This document shows positions 45,441 through 52,778 of a stretch of 52,942 bases of DNA, in pieces. Location: positions 1-52,942 of the forward strand of contig JAISNV010000012.1 in NCBI GenBank assembly GCA_031276035.1, written 5' to 3'. The DNA comes from Bacteroidales bacterium (GTDB taxonomy: Bacteria; Bacteroidota; Bacteroidia; Bacteroidales; BM520). Position 1 is the stretch's first letter. Each line of letters begins with the position of its first letter. The position numbers and the translations under genes are program-made. The notes beneath the pieces were generated by a model. It saw nothing but the letters and a program-made list of their open reading frames with translations. It ran no database searches and was not told where the DNA came from.

Positions 45441-46175
45441 ATGTTTCTTTTTGAAGTGTGTGCTAATTCCGTAGAATCAGCGATAAATGCGCAAACCGGA
45501 GGAGCCGACAGAATTGAATTATGTGCGAATCTTGAAAGCGGCGGAACAACACCTTCCTACGCAAGCATTAAACTTTGTAAAGAAAAATTGACCATTCCTA
45601 TTAATGTGCTTATCCGTCCGCGTAACGGCGATTTTTTATACACAGATCTTGAATTTCAAGAAATTATCTCAGATATTATACTCTGTAAAGAGCTTGGGGT
45701 AAGCGGCATTGTTTGCGGATTTTTAAACAGCAACGGAACAATAGATATCGAACGGACAAAAAAAATCGTGGAACTTACATATCCATTGAGTTTTACGTTT
45801 CACAGGGCCTTTGATGTTTCACGCAATCCTTTTGAAAGTTTGGAAGACATTATTTCTTGCGGAGCAACAAGAATATTGACATCAGGAACATCGGATAAAG
45901 CTATCAACGCCACGGAAATACTTTCGAAACTAATTCTACAGGCAAACCAAAGAATTGTCATAATGCCGGGCAGCGGTATAAATGAAAACAATATCATCGA
46001 ATTACATTCAAAAACAAAGGCCAAAGAATATCATTTTTCCGGCTCAGCAACACATCATTCGGAAATGGAATTTCAAAAAAATAATATAATAAGCACAGAA
46101 AAATCAGATTATTCTAAGACTGTTTCGGATGTTGAAAAAATTAGAAATACTATTAATAAGTTGAAAATTTTATAA
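45441..46175 (+). CDS. cutC: CutC family protein
   Basis: This 244-aa TIM-barrel protein starts 'FEVCANSVESAINAQTGGAD' followed by 'RIELCANLESGGTTPS', and has 'PINVLIRPRNGDFLY' and 'FHRAFDVSRNPFESLE', all CutC hallmarks. The family is annotated for copper homeostasis but the bacterial role is disputed. In Bacteroidetes it commonly sits beside glycosidase genes, as here, 3 bp after the GH20 stop, which hints at a role in sugar metabolism. That is inference from context. Confidence 0.92.
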   Translation: MFLFEVCANSVESAINAQTGGADRIELCANLESGGTTPSYASIKLCKEKLTIPINVLIRPRNGDFLYTDLEFQEIISDIILCKELGVSGIVCGFLNSNGTIDIERTKKIVELTYPLSFTFHRAFDVSRNPFESLEDIISCGATRILTSGTSDKAINATEILSKLILQANQRIVIMPGSGINENNIIELHSKTKAKEYHFSGSATHHSEMEFQKNNIISTEKSDYSKTVSDVEKIRNTINKLKIL

Positions 46176-46206
46176 GATACGAATAAAAAAAACTTAAGAT
46201 TCGAAT

Positions 46207-47157
46207 ATGAACCAAAAGAATAAATCAGAAAACATTTCCATTCAATCAGCTGTAAAGCCGGCTTTATTAATAATGGCTGCAGGAATGGGCAGCAGATACG
46301 GAGCTTTAAAACAACTTGACGGAATAGGTCCGAATAACGAAACAATTCTTGATTATTCCATTTTCGATGCCATGAGGGCCGGTTTTGGAAAAGTTGTTTT
46401 TATTATCAGGAAAAGTTTTGAAAAAGAATTTAATGAGCATGTTGTTAATCGTTTACAAACTAACGGAATAGATTGTCATTATGTTTTTCAAGAACTAAAT
46501 AAACTTCCGGAAGGATTTAAGCTCCCAGAAAGCAGGGAAAAACCTTGGGGAACAGCACATGCGGTTTTAATGGCAAAAGATATTATCAACGAACCTTTCG
46601 CCGCTATAAATGCAGACGATTTTTACGGGAAAGACGCTTATAATACTATCTACCAATATCTATCGAAAGTTAATATTAATTCAAATGATTATGCAATGGT
46701 CGGTTACGATATTTTATCGACTCTTTCCGAATCCGGAACCGTAAGTAGAGGCGTTTGTGAAGTAGACGAAAACAACTTTTTAAGTTCGATTCAGGAGCGA
46801 TTGAAAATATCATTAATAAACGGACAATTGGTTGATATCGAAAATGGCAAAGAAGTAATTTTAACGGGTAAAGAAAAAGTTTCCATGAATTTCTGGGGTT
46901 TTACCCCTACCTTCTTTAATCATGTTGAAGATTGCCTCATTGATTTTCTCAAAGAGAATATTGATAATCCCAAAAGCGAGCTTTACATTCCGACAGTTGT
47001 CTTTAAACTCATCAAAGATGGCATTTCGAAAGTAAAAGTCTTGTCGAGCAATGCAAGCTGGTTCGGAATAACTTACAAAGAAGACCGTAAAGATGTAATA
47101 GATAATATTCGTAAACTGATTAGTAAGGGCGAATATCCTGAAAAGCTGTGGAAATGA
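46207..47157 (+). CDS. Sugar nucleotidyltransferase family protein
   Basis: This 316-aa GT-A-like nucleotidyltransferase has the NTP-binding motif 'LIMAAGMGSRYGALKQLDGI', a substrate loop 'EKPWGTAHAVLMA', and the metal-site 'INADDFYG'. A beta-rich C-terminal half closes the fold. It resembles the UTP--glucose/NDP-sugar pyrophosphorylase group that often accompanies an N-acetylhexosamine kinase in Bacteroidetes salvage clusters, but no kinase is present here. The exact sugar is unknown. It begins 31 bp after cutC. Confidence 0.87.
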   Translation: MNQKNKSENISIQSAVKPALLIMAAGMGSRYGALKQLDGIGPNNETILDYSIFDAMRAGFGKVVFIIRKSFEKEFNEHVVNRLQTNGIDCHYVFQELNKLPEGFKLPESREKPWGTAHAVLMAKDIINEPFAAINADDFYGKDAYNTIYQYLSKVNINSNDYAMVGYDILSTLSESGTVSRGVCEVDENNFLSSIQERLKISLINGQLVDIENGKEVILTGKEKVSMNFWGFTPTFFNHVEDCLIDFLKENIDNPKSELYIPTVVFKLIKDGISKVKVLSSNASWFGITYKEDRKDVIDNIRKLISKGEYPEKLWK

Positions 47158-47230
47158 TTATGTTGTAAATGTGGAATATATAAAGGACAAAATGATTAAA
47201 AACTTTTCTGCTTTTAAATTCTTAACTTAA

Positions 47231-48562
47231 ATGAAATACCATTTTATATCTATCGGGGGAAGCATAATGCATAACATGGCAATTGCCATGTATCTCAAAG
47301 GAAATAAAGTTTCCGGTTCTGATGATGAAATATTCGAACCGGCAAAATCAAATCTTGAAAAATACGGATTATTTCCTGAAGAAACCGGTTGGCATCCGGA
47401 AAAAATCACATCGGATATTGACACTGTAATTCTTGGTATGCACGCAAAAGCAGATAATCCGGAGCTTTTGCAAGCACAAAAATTAGGGTTAAATATAGTT
47501 TCTTTTCCGGAATTCATATATCAAAATTCATTAAACAAAAAAAGAGTTGTAATCGGAGGCAGTCACGGCAAAACAACGGTAACATCTATGATATTACACG
47601 TTCTTAAAGTTTTAAATATTGATGTTGATTATCTCGTAGGAGCAAAAATTCCGTCATACGATGTAATGGTAAAGATTACTGATTCTGCTAAACTTTTAGT
47701 TGTAGAAGGCGATGAGTATCTTAGTTCGACTTTGGATTTGCGACCGAAATTTCATCTTTATCATCCTCATATTGCAATGCTTACCGGAATAGCGTGGGAT
47801 CATTATAATGTTTTTCCTACTTTTGATTTTTACCTCGAACAATTCAAAATCTTTATTGACACTATTGAGCCGGGAGGAAGTTTAATTTATTTTGAAGCGG
47901 ACAAGAATCTGCGAGATTTAGTAAGTAAAACTTCAAATAAAATCAAGAAAATTTCTTATGACACACCCGATTATTACGTAGATAACAATATTTTTATAAT
48001 AAAACATAAAGGAAAAGAATATTCTTTGAATATTGCCGGAAAACATAATATGCAAAATCTTTTTGGCGCAATGAAAGTTTGCAACGAATTGGATATTTCC
48101 TCTGAAGATTTTTTATCGGCAATTACATCTTATGTTGGTGCTGCAAAAAGGATGGAATTAATAAGACAAAATGAACAAAACATTATTTATCGGGATTTTG
48201 CACATGCACCTTCTAAAGTTGAAGCTACAGTAAACGCCATTCGCGAGCAATATCCAAAGAAAAAAATAGCTGCTATATTTGAGTTGCATACATACAGCAG
48301 TTTGAATAAGGATTTCATCGGTCAATACAAAAACTCCTTGAAGGATGCGGATACCAGAATTGTTTTTTTTGATCCTCATGCATTAGGGTTGAAACGTCTT
48401 CCGGCTTTGGATTTTGATGACGTCCGTAATGCCTTTGGCGATGAAATTATTGTTATCAATGATATTGACTCTTTAAAAGAGGAAATCCATAAAGCGAAGA
48501 ATTTAAATGAAGTTTTACTCTTTATGAGCAGCGGAAACTTCGGTGGAATAAATCTGATTTGA
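47231..48562 (+). CDS. mpl: Mpl-type murein peptide ligase
   Basis: This 443-aa Mur ligase-fold enzyme is closest to Mpl, which joins recycled L-Ala-D-Glu-meso-DAP peptides to UDP-MurNAc. It has the opening 'YHFISIGGSIMHNMAIAMYL', the P-loop 'GGSHGKTTVTSMI', 'VVEGDEYLSSTLDLRPKF' and the C-terminal 'YRDFAHAPSKVEATV'. It lacks the typical MurC C-terminal motif (DDYAHHPTE) and is in a salvage-like context after GH20, cutC and a nucleotidyltransferase. Mpl activity would let the cell re-enter the pathway after the D-Glu step, which matters because MurD in this window is truncated. Substrate is inferred from family. Confidence 0.87.
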   Translation: MKYHFISIGGSIMHNMAIAMYLKGNKVSGSDDEIFEPAKSNLEKYGLFPEETGWHPEKITSDIDTVILGMHAKADNPELLQAQKLGLNIVSFPEFIYQNSLNKKRVVIGGSHGKTTVTSMILHVLKVLNIDVDYLVGAKIPSYDVMVKITDSAKLLVVEGDEYLSSTLDLRPKFHLYHPHIAMLTGIAWDHYNVFPTFDFYLEQFKIFIDTIEPGGSLIYFEADKNLRDLVSKTSNKIKKISYDTPDYYVDNNIFIIKHKGKEYSLNIAGKHNMQNLFGAMKVCNELDISSEDFLSAITSYVGAAKRMELIRQNEQNIIYRDFAHAPSKVEATVNAIREQYPKKKIAAIFELHTYSSLNKDFIGQYKNSLKDADTRIVFFDPHALGLKRLPALDFDDVRNAFGDEIIVINDIDSLKEEIHKAKNLNEVLLFMSSGNFGGINLI

Positions 48563-48571
48563 AATAAAAAA

Positions 48572-48599
48572 GGCTATTGCGGATTTCTCCGCAACAGCC
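48572..48599 (-). terminator. Intrinsic terminator between mpl and tsf
   Basis: GGCTATTGCGGA (48572-48583) pairs with TCCGCAACAGCC (48588-48599), with one A-C mismatch, around a 4-nt loop. On the minus strand it is followed by six T, so it ends the tsf operon. On the plus side the T-run is weak, but the stem may also slow transcripts leaving mpl. Confidence 0.82.
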
Positions 48600-48628
48600 T
48601 CTAAAAACTAACTATAAAACTTTTCTTT

Positions 48629-49462
48629 TTATTCTCCAAGTATCAACCTTCTGAATTCAACGACTTTTAAAGTCGGATCAGTTTGTTTCAAATATTCTGC
48701 AACAGTTTTTTTACCGTCTCTTACAAAAATTTGATTCACTAAGGTATTTTCTTTAAAGAATTTATTCAATTTACCAATTGCAATTTTTTCAATCATGTCT
48801 TCAGCTTTACCTTCCTGACGAACGATATCTTTTGCAATCTCTAATTCCTTATCTATAATATTTTGCGGAATACTTGATTCGTCAACGGCGATAGGAGCCA
48901 TTGCCGCAACTTGCATTGCCAACTCGCGACCAACTACTTCAAATTCATTATTAGATTTATTCAAAGCCAGTAAGGTAGCTAAACGGTTACCAATATGGTT
49001 ATAAGCAGAAACTTTTTGACCTTCAATATATTCATAATGAGCCAAAGTAGTTTTTTCGCCTGTTTTTCCGCCTAAATCGGTAATAGCTTGTTCAACAGTT
49101 CTTCCGTTAATATCTTGTTGTAAAAGTTCATCTAAAGATTTTATTCTCTTAGCTATTGCTAAATCAATAATAGAATTAGCGAAATCAACAAAAGCATCAC
49201 TGTTAGCAACAAAATCGGTTTCGCAATTCAGCATTATCATACCGCCGAAAGTACCGTCGGTAGAAGTTTTTGCTATTACTTTACCTTCTTTTGCATCTCT
49301 ATCAGCTCTGTTTGACGCAACTTTCTGACCTTTTTTACGTAATATCTCAATTGCTTTTTCAACATCACCTTCAGCTTCTACAAGGGCTTTCTTGCAATCC
49401 ATCATTCCTGCTCCTGTTATTTGGCGAAGATTGTTTACTTCTGCTGCTGTTATGTTTGCCAT
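48629..49462 (-). CDS. tsf: Elongation factor Ts
   Basis: This 277-aa guanine nucleotide exchange factor recharges EF-Tu. The N-terminal UBA-like domain 'VNNLRQITGAGMMDCKKALV' is followed by 'EGDVEKAIEILRKKG' and the exchange-core motif 'LNCETDFVANSDAFVDFAN'. Length and motifs are normal. The gene is 21 bp after rpsB, its usual partner, and the pair ends with the terminator at 48572-48599. A purine-rich AAAGGAAG precedes the ATG on the minus strand, more SD-like than most genes here. Confidence 0.97.
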   Translation of the reverse strand: MANITAAEVNNLRQITGAGMMDCKKALVEAEGDVEKAIEILRKKGQKVASNRADRDAKEGKVIAKTSTDGTFGGMIMLNCETDFVANSDAFVDFANSIIDLAIAKRIKSLDELLQQDINGRTVEQAITDLGGKTGEKTTLAHYEYIEGQKVSAYNHIGNRLATLLALNKSNNEFEVVGRELAMQVAAMAPIAVDESSIPQNIIDKELEIAKDIVRQEGKAEDMIEKIAIGKLNKFFKENTLVNQIFVRDGKKTVAEYLKQTDPTLKVVEFRRLILGE

Positions 49463-49483
49463 AATCTTCCTTTCTTTTTAAAA

Positions 49484-50305
49484 TTAATTTCTTCTACGTC
49501 TTTTCGGTTTTTCGGTATTCTCTTCTTCATCTTGAGCTTCCGCAACTTTTTTAGGTGTGTCATCATCCTCATCAATCGGATTTTCTACATCTTCTTCATT
49601 GCGTTTTTCTTTATCAAGGCGACGTTCGTTAACACCTTCTTCAATAGCTGTTGCCATAGCTTTAACAATAATCTCTATTGATTTTGCCGCATCATCATTT
49701 GCCGGAATCGGAAAATCAACTTGATTAGGATCTGCATTGGTATCAACGATAGCAAATGTAGGGATGCCTAATTTTTTTGCTTCAGCAACTGCGATGTGTT
49801 CTTTACAAATATCAACAATAAAAAGAGCTGATGGTAAACGGTTAAGATCAGCAATACTACCTAAGTTTTTCTCCAACTTTGCTCTCTCACGATCTATTTG
49901 TAATCTCTCACGTTTAGATAAGCTTTTGTAATTATTTGTGGACATCATTTTGTCAATAGACGACATTTTACGAACGGCTTTACGTATTGTTGCAAAATTA
50001 GTTAACATACCGCCCGGCCAACGTTCAGTAACATAAGGCATATTGACTTCTTTAACTATACCGGCAACAATTTCTTTAGCTTGTTTCTTCGTAGCAACAA
50101 ATAAGATTTTCTTACCTGAATGAGCTATTTGTTTTAATGCAGCTGCTGCATCATCAATTTTAGCTTGTGTTTTATACAAATCTATAATGTGGATTCCGTT
50201 ACGTTCCATAAATATATATGGTGCCATGTTAGGATTCCATTTTCTTTTCAAGTGTCCGAAGTGAACACCTGCCTTTAATAATTCGTCAAAATTTGTTCTT
50301 GGCAT
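49484..50305 (-). CDS. rpsB: 30S ribosomal protein S2
   Basis: This 273-aa small-subunit protein is recognised by 'LLKAGVHFGHLKRKWNPNM', 'YIFMERNGIHIIDLYKT', 'VTERWPGGMLTNFATIRK' and 'FAIVDTNADPNQVDFPIPAN'. The last 45 residues form an acidic then basic extension (many Asp/Glu, ending KPKRRRRN), longer than the E. coli protein (241 aa). A hairpin at 50344-50378 lies in the 99-bp leader after rpsI and may regulate it. Confidence 0.97.
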   Translation of the reverse strand: MPRTNFDELLKAGVHFGHLKRKWNPNMAPYIFMERNGIHIIDLYKTQAKIDDAAAALKQIAHSGKKILFVATKKQAKEIVAGIVKEVNMPYVTERWPGGMLTNFATIRKAVRKMSSIDKMMSTNNYKSLSKRERLQIDRERAKLEKNLGSIADLNRLPSALFIVDICKEHIAVAEAKKLGIPTFAIVDTNADPNQVDFPIPANDDAAKSIEIIVKAMATAIEEGVNERRLDKEKRNEEDVENPIDEDDDTPKKVAEAQDEEENTEKPKRRRRN

Positions 50306-50343
50306 TTTAATTTTTATTTAGTTTACATTCTTAAGTTTAATGC

Positions 50344-50378
50344 AATTGCCAAGTAGCGTAAAAACGGTCTTGGCAATT
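50344..50378 (-). promoter_or_regulatory. Hairpin in the rpsB leader
   Basis: AATTGCCAAG (50344-50353) and CTTGGCAATT (50369-50378) are perfect 10-bp inverted repeats, with an inner CGT/ACG pair. It sits between rpsI and rpsB, 39 nt before the rpsB ATG. No T-run follows on the minus strand, so it is more likely a regulatory leader or processing site than a terminator. Confidence 0.5.
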
Positions 50379-50404
50379 TAGATACTAAACTATATTTAAT
50401 TTTT

Positions 50405-50794
50405 CTAACGTTTACTGAATTGGAATTTCTTACGAGCTTTAGGTTGACCCGGTTTTTTACGTTCAACAACTCTCGGATTTCTATGCATCATTCCTTGTGC
50501 TTTCAATAAAGGACGATATTCCTCTTTATTAACTTCACAAAGAGCACGGGCAATAGCTAATCTCAGAGCTTCGGCTTGACCATTAAAACCGCCACCTTTT
50601 AAATTAACCTTAACATCAAACTGACCTTCAGTACTTGTAATTGAAAATGGTTGATTTACAACATAACGAAGAGTTTGAAGCGGAAAGTAATTCTCTAATT
50701 CTCTTTTATTTATAATAATTTTACCGCTGCCTTCTTTCATATATATACGGGCAACTGCGGCTTTTCTTCTACCAATGGTGTTTACAACGTCCAT
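50405..50794 (-). CDS. rpsI: 30S ribosomal protein S9
   Basis: This 129-aa protein has a tail that reaches the P-site tRNA. It has the N-terminal '[20 protein letters not shown]', the central '[20 protein letters not shown]'-like block (here '[20 protein letters not shown]'), and the terminal '[16 protein letters not shown]', whose final Lys-Arg is the universally conserved S9 end. It begins 7 bp after rplM, the classic L13-S9 pair. Confidence 0.97.
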   Translation of the reverse strand: MDVVNTIGRRKAAVARIYMKEGSGKIIINKRELENYFPLQTLRYVVNQPFSITSTEGQFDVKVNLKGGGFNGQAEALRLAIARALCEVNKEEYRPLLKAQGMMHRNPRVVERKKPGQPKARKKFQFSKR

Positions 50795-50801
50795 AATCTA
50801 T

Positions 50802-51257
50802 TTATTTAATTGTATTAAGATCTATTGTTTTTGGTTCTTGAGCTTCGTGTTTATGCTCAGGTCCAACATATATTCTAACGTTTCTTAAAAGTTCTCTTCC
50901 CAATGCATTTTTAGGAAGCATACCTTTAATTGCATGGTTTAAAACAAAAGTAGGATCTTTAACCATCATTTCTCTAACAGTTCTAAACCTTTGAGAACCG
51001 GGATAACCTGAATGACGAACGTATTCTTTCTGATCCACTTTTTGACCTGTAACCTTAACTTTCTCCGCATTGATTATGATAACATTGTCGCCGCAATCTA
51101 CGTGAGGTGTATAACTCGGTTTATGTTTACCTCTGAGAATCATCGCTACTCTCGAAGCCAAACGTCCTAATACCTGATCTTCGGCATCAATAAGAATCCA
51201 CTCTTTTACTACAGAGTTCTTATTTGCCGATATTGTTTTATAACTTAATTTATCCAT
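50802..51257 (-). CDS. rplM: 50S ribosomal protein L13
   Basis: This 151-aa large-subunit protein has 'WILIDAEDQVLGRLASRVAM', 'LRGKHKPSYTPHVDCGDNVI', 'YVRHSGYPGSQRFRTVREMM' and 'GMLPKNALGRELLRNVRIY'. Length is normal. It sits 26 bp after rpsP and 7 bp before rpsI, so it belongs to the long operon that starts at the rpmG promoter. Confidence 0.97.
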   Translation of the reverse strand: MDKLSYKTISANKNSVVKEWILIDAEDQVLGRLASRVAMILRGKHKPSYTPHVDCGDNVIIINAEKVKVTGQKVDQKEYVRHSGYPGSQRFRTVREMMVKDPTFVLNHAIKGMLPKNALGRELLRNVRIYVGPEHKHEAQEPKTIDLNTIK

Positions 51258-51283
51258 TACTTTTCAATCTAAATGTTAAAAAA

Positions 51284-51976
51284 TTATTCTTCAGATGCTT
51301 CTTCGGTTTTTTCCGCAACGGGTTCTTCACTTACAGGAGCTTCTGCTGTAGGTTCTTCCACAGAAGTTTCAGTCTCAATTTTTTCAACCGGAACTGCTTC
51401 GGCTACAGTTTCTTCAACAACTTCATCAGCAGTTTCTACCGGAGTTTCTTCAACTGTTGCTTCAGCTTCATGCTCTGCTCTTGCAGCTTCGTCGGCAGCT
51501 CTTTTAGCTGCTGCTTGTTCTGCTAAACGTTTTGCGATTGCTTCTGCACGAGCTTCATTAACTTTCTTTTCATTAGTCATTCTCGACTTGCGTGCTTCGC
51601 GGTCAGCTTCTTCTTTAGCTTTCCTTACACTTTCCAATTTATTTTGTTTTTCTTGGAACCAAGTGTCGAATTTAGCATCAGCTTGAGCTTGTGAAATCGC
51701 ACCTTTTTTAACACCGATCAAAAGATGATTCTTAAGGAGAATACCTTGACTGGACAAAATGTTTCTAACTGTATCGCTAGGTTGAGCACCTACTTGCAAC
51801 CAGTATAAAGCGCGGTCTGAGTTTATTACAATCTCAGCCGGATTTGCAATAGGATTATACGTGCCAATTCTCTCTATGAACTTTCCATCTCGTGGTGCAC
51901 GACCATCCGCAATTACTACATGGTAAAAAGGTCTACCTTTTTTACCTTTTCTTTGTAATCTGATCCTTGTTGGCAT
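51284..51976 (-). CDS. rpsP: 30S ribosomal protein S16 with long acidic C-terminal extension
   Basis: The first roughly 85 residues are standard S16: '[20 protein letters not shown]', '[20 protein letters not shown]', '[20 protein letters not shown]'. The protein then runs to 230 aa, more than twice the usual length. A charged helical stretch rich in Ala, Lys and Glu (about 110-165) is followed by a nearly repetitive Val/Glu/Thr/Pro tail (about 168-230, many 'VEET', 'AEAPV', 'VAEK' units). Bacteroidetes S16 proteins often have extensions, but this tail is long. It sits 24 bp after the DUF4295 gene. Confidence 0.95.
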   Translation of the reverse strand: MPTRIRLQRKGKKGRPFYHVVIADGRAPRDGKFIERIGTYNPIANPAEIVINSDRALYWLQVGAQPSDTVRNILSSQGILLKNHLLIGVKKGAISQAQADAKFDTWFQEKQNKLESVRKAKEEADREARKSRMTNEKKVNEARAEAIAKRLAEQAAAKRAADEAARAEHEAEATVEETPVETADEVVEETVAEAVPVEKIETETSVEEPTAEAPVSEEPVAEKTEEASEE

Positions 51977-52000
51977 ACTTTAAATTTTTAAATATTAATA

Positions 52001-52159
52001 TTAATTTTTATTCGCAAAATAATCTTGAACGCTATCTTGCGGAACAATTTTTTCTTCAAATGTGTAAGCACCGGTTTTAGCCGATCTTACCATTCTAATA
52101 ACCTTAGCGAAATCTTTTCCCGAAGATGTTCTTAAGGTAGCAACGGTTTTCTTTGCCAT
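52001..52159 (-). CDS. DUF4295 small basic ribosome-associated-type protein
   Basis: A 52-aa protein read directly from the minus strand: ATG at 52159, stop at 52003-52001. It begins 'MAKKTVATLRTSSGKDFAKV' and continues 'IRMVRSAKTGAYTFEEKIVP', ending 'DSVQDYFANKN'. This matches the DUF4295 pattern (basic, about 50 aa) that follows rpmG in most Bacteroidetes. Function is unknown, but the constant company of ribosomal protein genes suggests a ribosome role. It starts 12 bp after the rpmG stop. Confidence 0.9.
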   Translation of the reverse strand: MAKKTVATLRTSSGKDFAKVIRMVRSAKTGAYTFEEKIVPQDSVQDYFANKN

Positions 52160-52171
52160 AATCTATAATTT

Positions 52172-52360
52172 TTACTTAATTTCTTTGTGAACGGTAACTT
52201 TCCTTAAATAAGGATTATACTTTTTGCGTTCTAAACGATCAGGAGTATTCTTCTTATTTTTAGTAGTAACATACCTGGAAATTCCCGGTACTCCTGATTC
52301 TTTTTGCTCTGTGCACTCAAGAATTACTTGTATACGTGCATCTTTATTTTTCTTTGCCAT
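52172..52360 (-). CDS. rpmG: 50S ribosomal protein L33
   Basis: A 62-aa protein with '[20 protein letters not shown]', '[20 protein letters not shown]' and '[15 protein letters not shown]', the standard L33 signature. It is the first gene of a seven-gene minus-strand operon that ends with tsf. Unusually for this window, a strong SD (AAGGAGA) precedes its ATG. The usual upstream partner rpmB (L28) is absent, because the promoter lies directly before rpmG. Confidence 0.96.
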   Translation of the reverse strand: MAKKNKDARIQVILECTEQKESGVPGISRYVTTKNKKNTPDRLERKKYNPYLRKVTVHKEIK

Positions 52361-52367
52361 AACAAAA

Positions 52368-52374
52368 TCTCCTT
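52368..52374 (-). promoter_or_regulatory. Strong Shine-Dalgarno site of rpmG
   Basis: The minus strand reads AAGGAGA, a near-perfect SD, 7 nt before the rpmG ATG at 52360. Most other genes in the window lack one. Confidence 0.7.
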
Positions 52375-52388
52375 AAAAATTTGGACTG

Positions 52389-52396
52389 CAAAGATA
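52389..52396 (-). promoter_or_regulatory. -7 box of the rpmG-tsf operon
   Basis: The minus strand reads TATCTTTG, matching TAnnTTTG, about 29 nt before the rpmG start. No other consensus box was found between here and tsf. Confidence 0.65.
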
Positions 52397-52493
52397 CAAC
52401 TTTTTTTTATTATTAAAAGTTTTTAGCTATATTTTTTGCTTTTATTTTTTTGTATTTTTTCTGATAAAGAAAACATCTGATAGGAAAAGATAT

Positions 52494-52501
52494 TACATTT
52501 G
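52494..52501 (+). promoter_or_regulatory. -7 box of the interrupted exported-protein gene
   Basis: TACATTTG fits TAnnTTTG 28 bp before the ATG at 52529. Confidence 0.45.
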
Positions 52502-52528
52502 CAAAACTAACTAATAAAAACTTTAATT

Positions 52529-52700
52529 ATGAAAAAATTAATTTGCATTGCTGCTGTTGACAGCACTAAGTTTTCTTGTAAAAACATTACAAGCAAAAGA
52601 CAAACAAATTTACGTCTTAAGCGGGACGGATGTCGTAATTTGCGATAAAATCGGGGATCAGTTCTCTATTAAAACAGACTTAATCGGAAAAACATTAAAC
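52529..52700 (+). pseudogene. Frameshifted small exported-protein gene cut by an IS element
   Basis: The ATG at 52529 opens MKKLICIAA, the start of a signal peptide, but this frame then reads unrelated sequence to a stop at about 52648. Shifting by one base near 52550-52557 restores a normal signal peptide (LTALSFLVKTLQA) followed by 'KDKQIYVLSGTDVVICDKI'. That frame then runs into the IS hairpin sequence and a TAG at 52725. The gene therefore appears to have one extra base and to lose its 3' part to the insertion. The family is not recognised. The exact junction with the IS is uncertain. Confidence 0.6.
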
Positions 52701-52702
52701 AA

Positions 52703-52721
52703 CCACCTTCATAGAAGGTGG
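52703..52721. repeat. Subterminal hairpin of the IS200/IS605-type element
   Basis: CCACCTTC and GAAGGTGG pair perfectly around an ATA loop. Such a hairpin near the 3' side of tnpA is what IS200/IS605 transposases recognise at the element end. Confidence 0.65.
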
Positions 52722-52736
52722 ATTTAGTAAAAAGAT

Positions 52737-52751
52737 GAAGGCATAGCCTTC
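52737..52751. repeat. Second hairpin in the IS element end
   Basis: GAAGGC and GCCTTC pair around ATA. It shares the GAAGG/CCTTC words and the ATA loop with the first hairpin, so the two may have arisen by duplication. It lies 28 bp after the tnpA stop. Confidence 0.5.
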
Positions 52752-52778
52752 AAACCGTTCTTTGAAACCGTATTTGGA

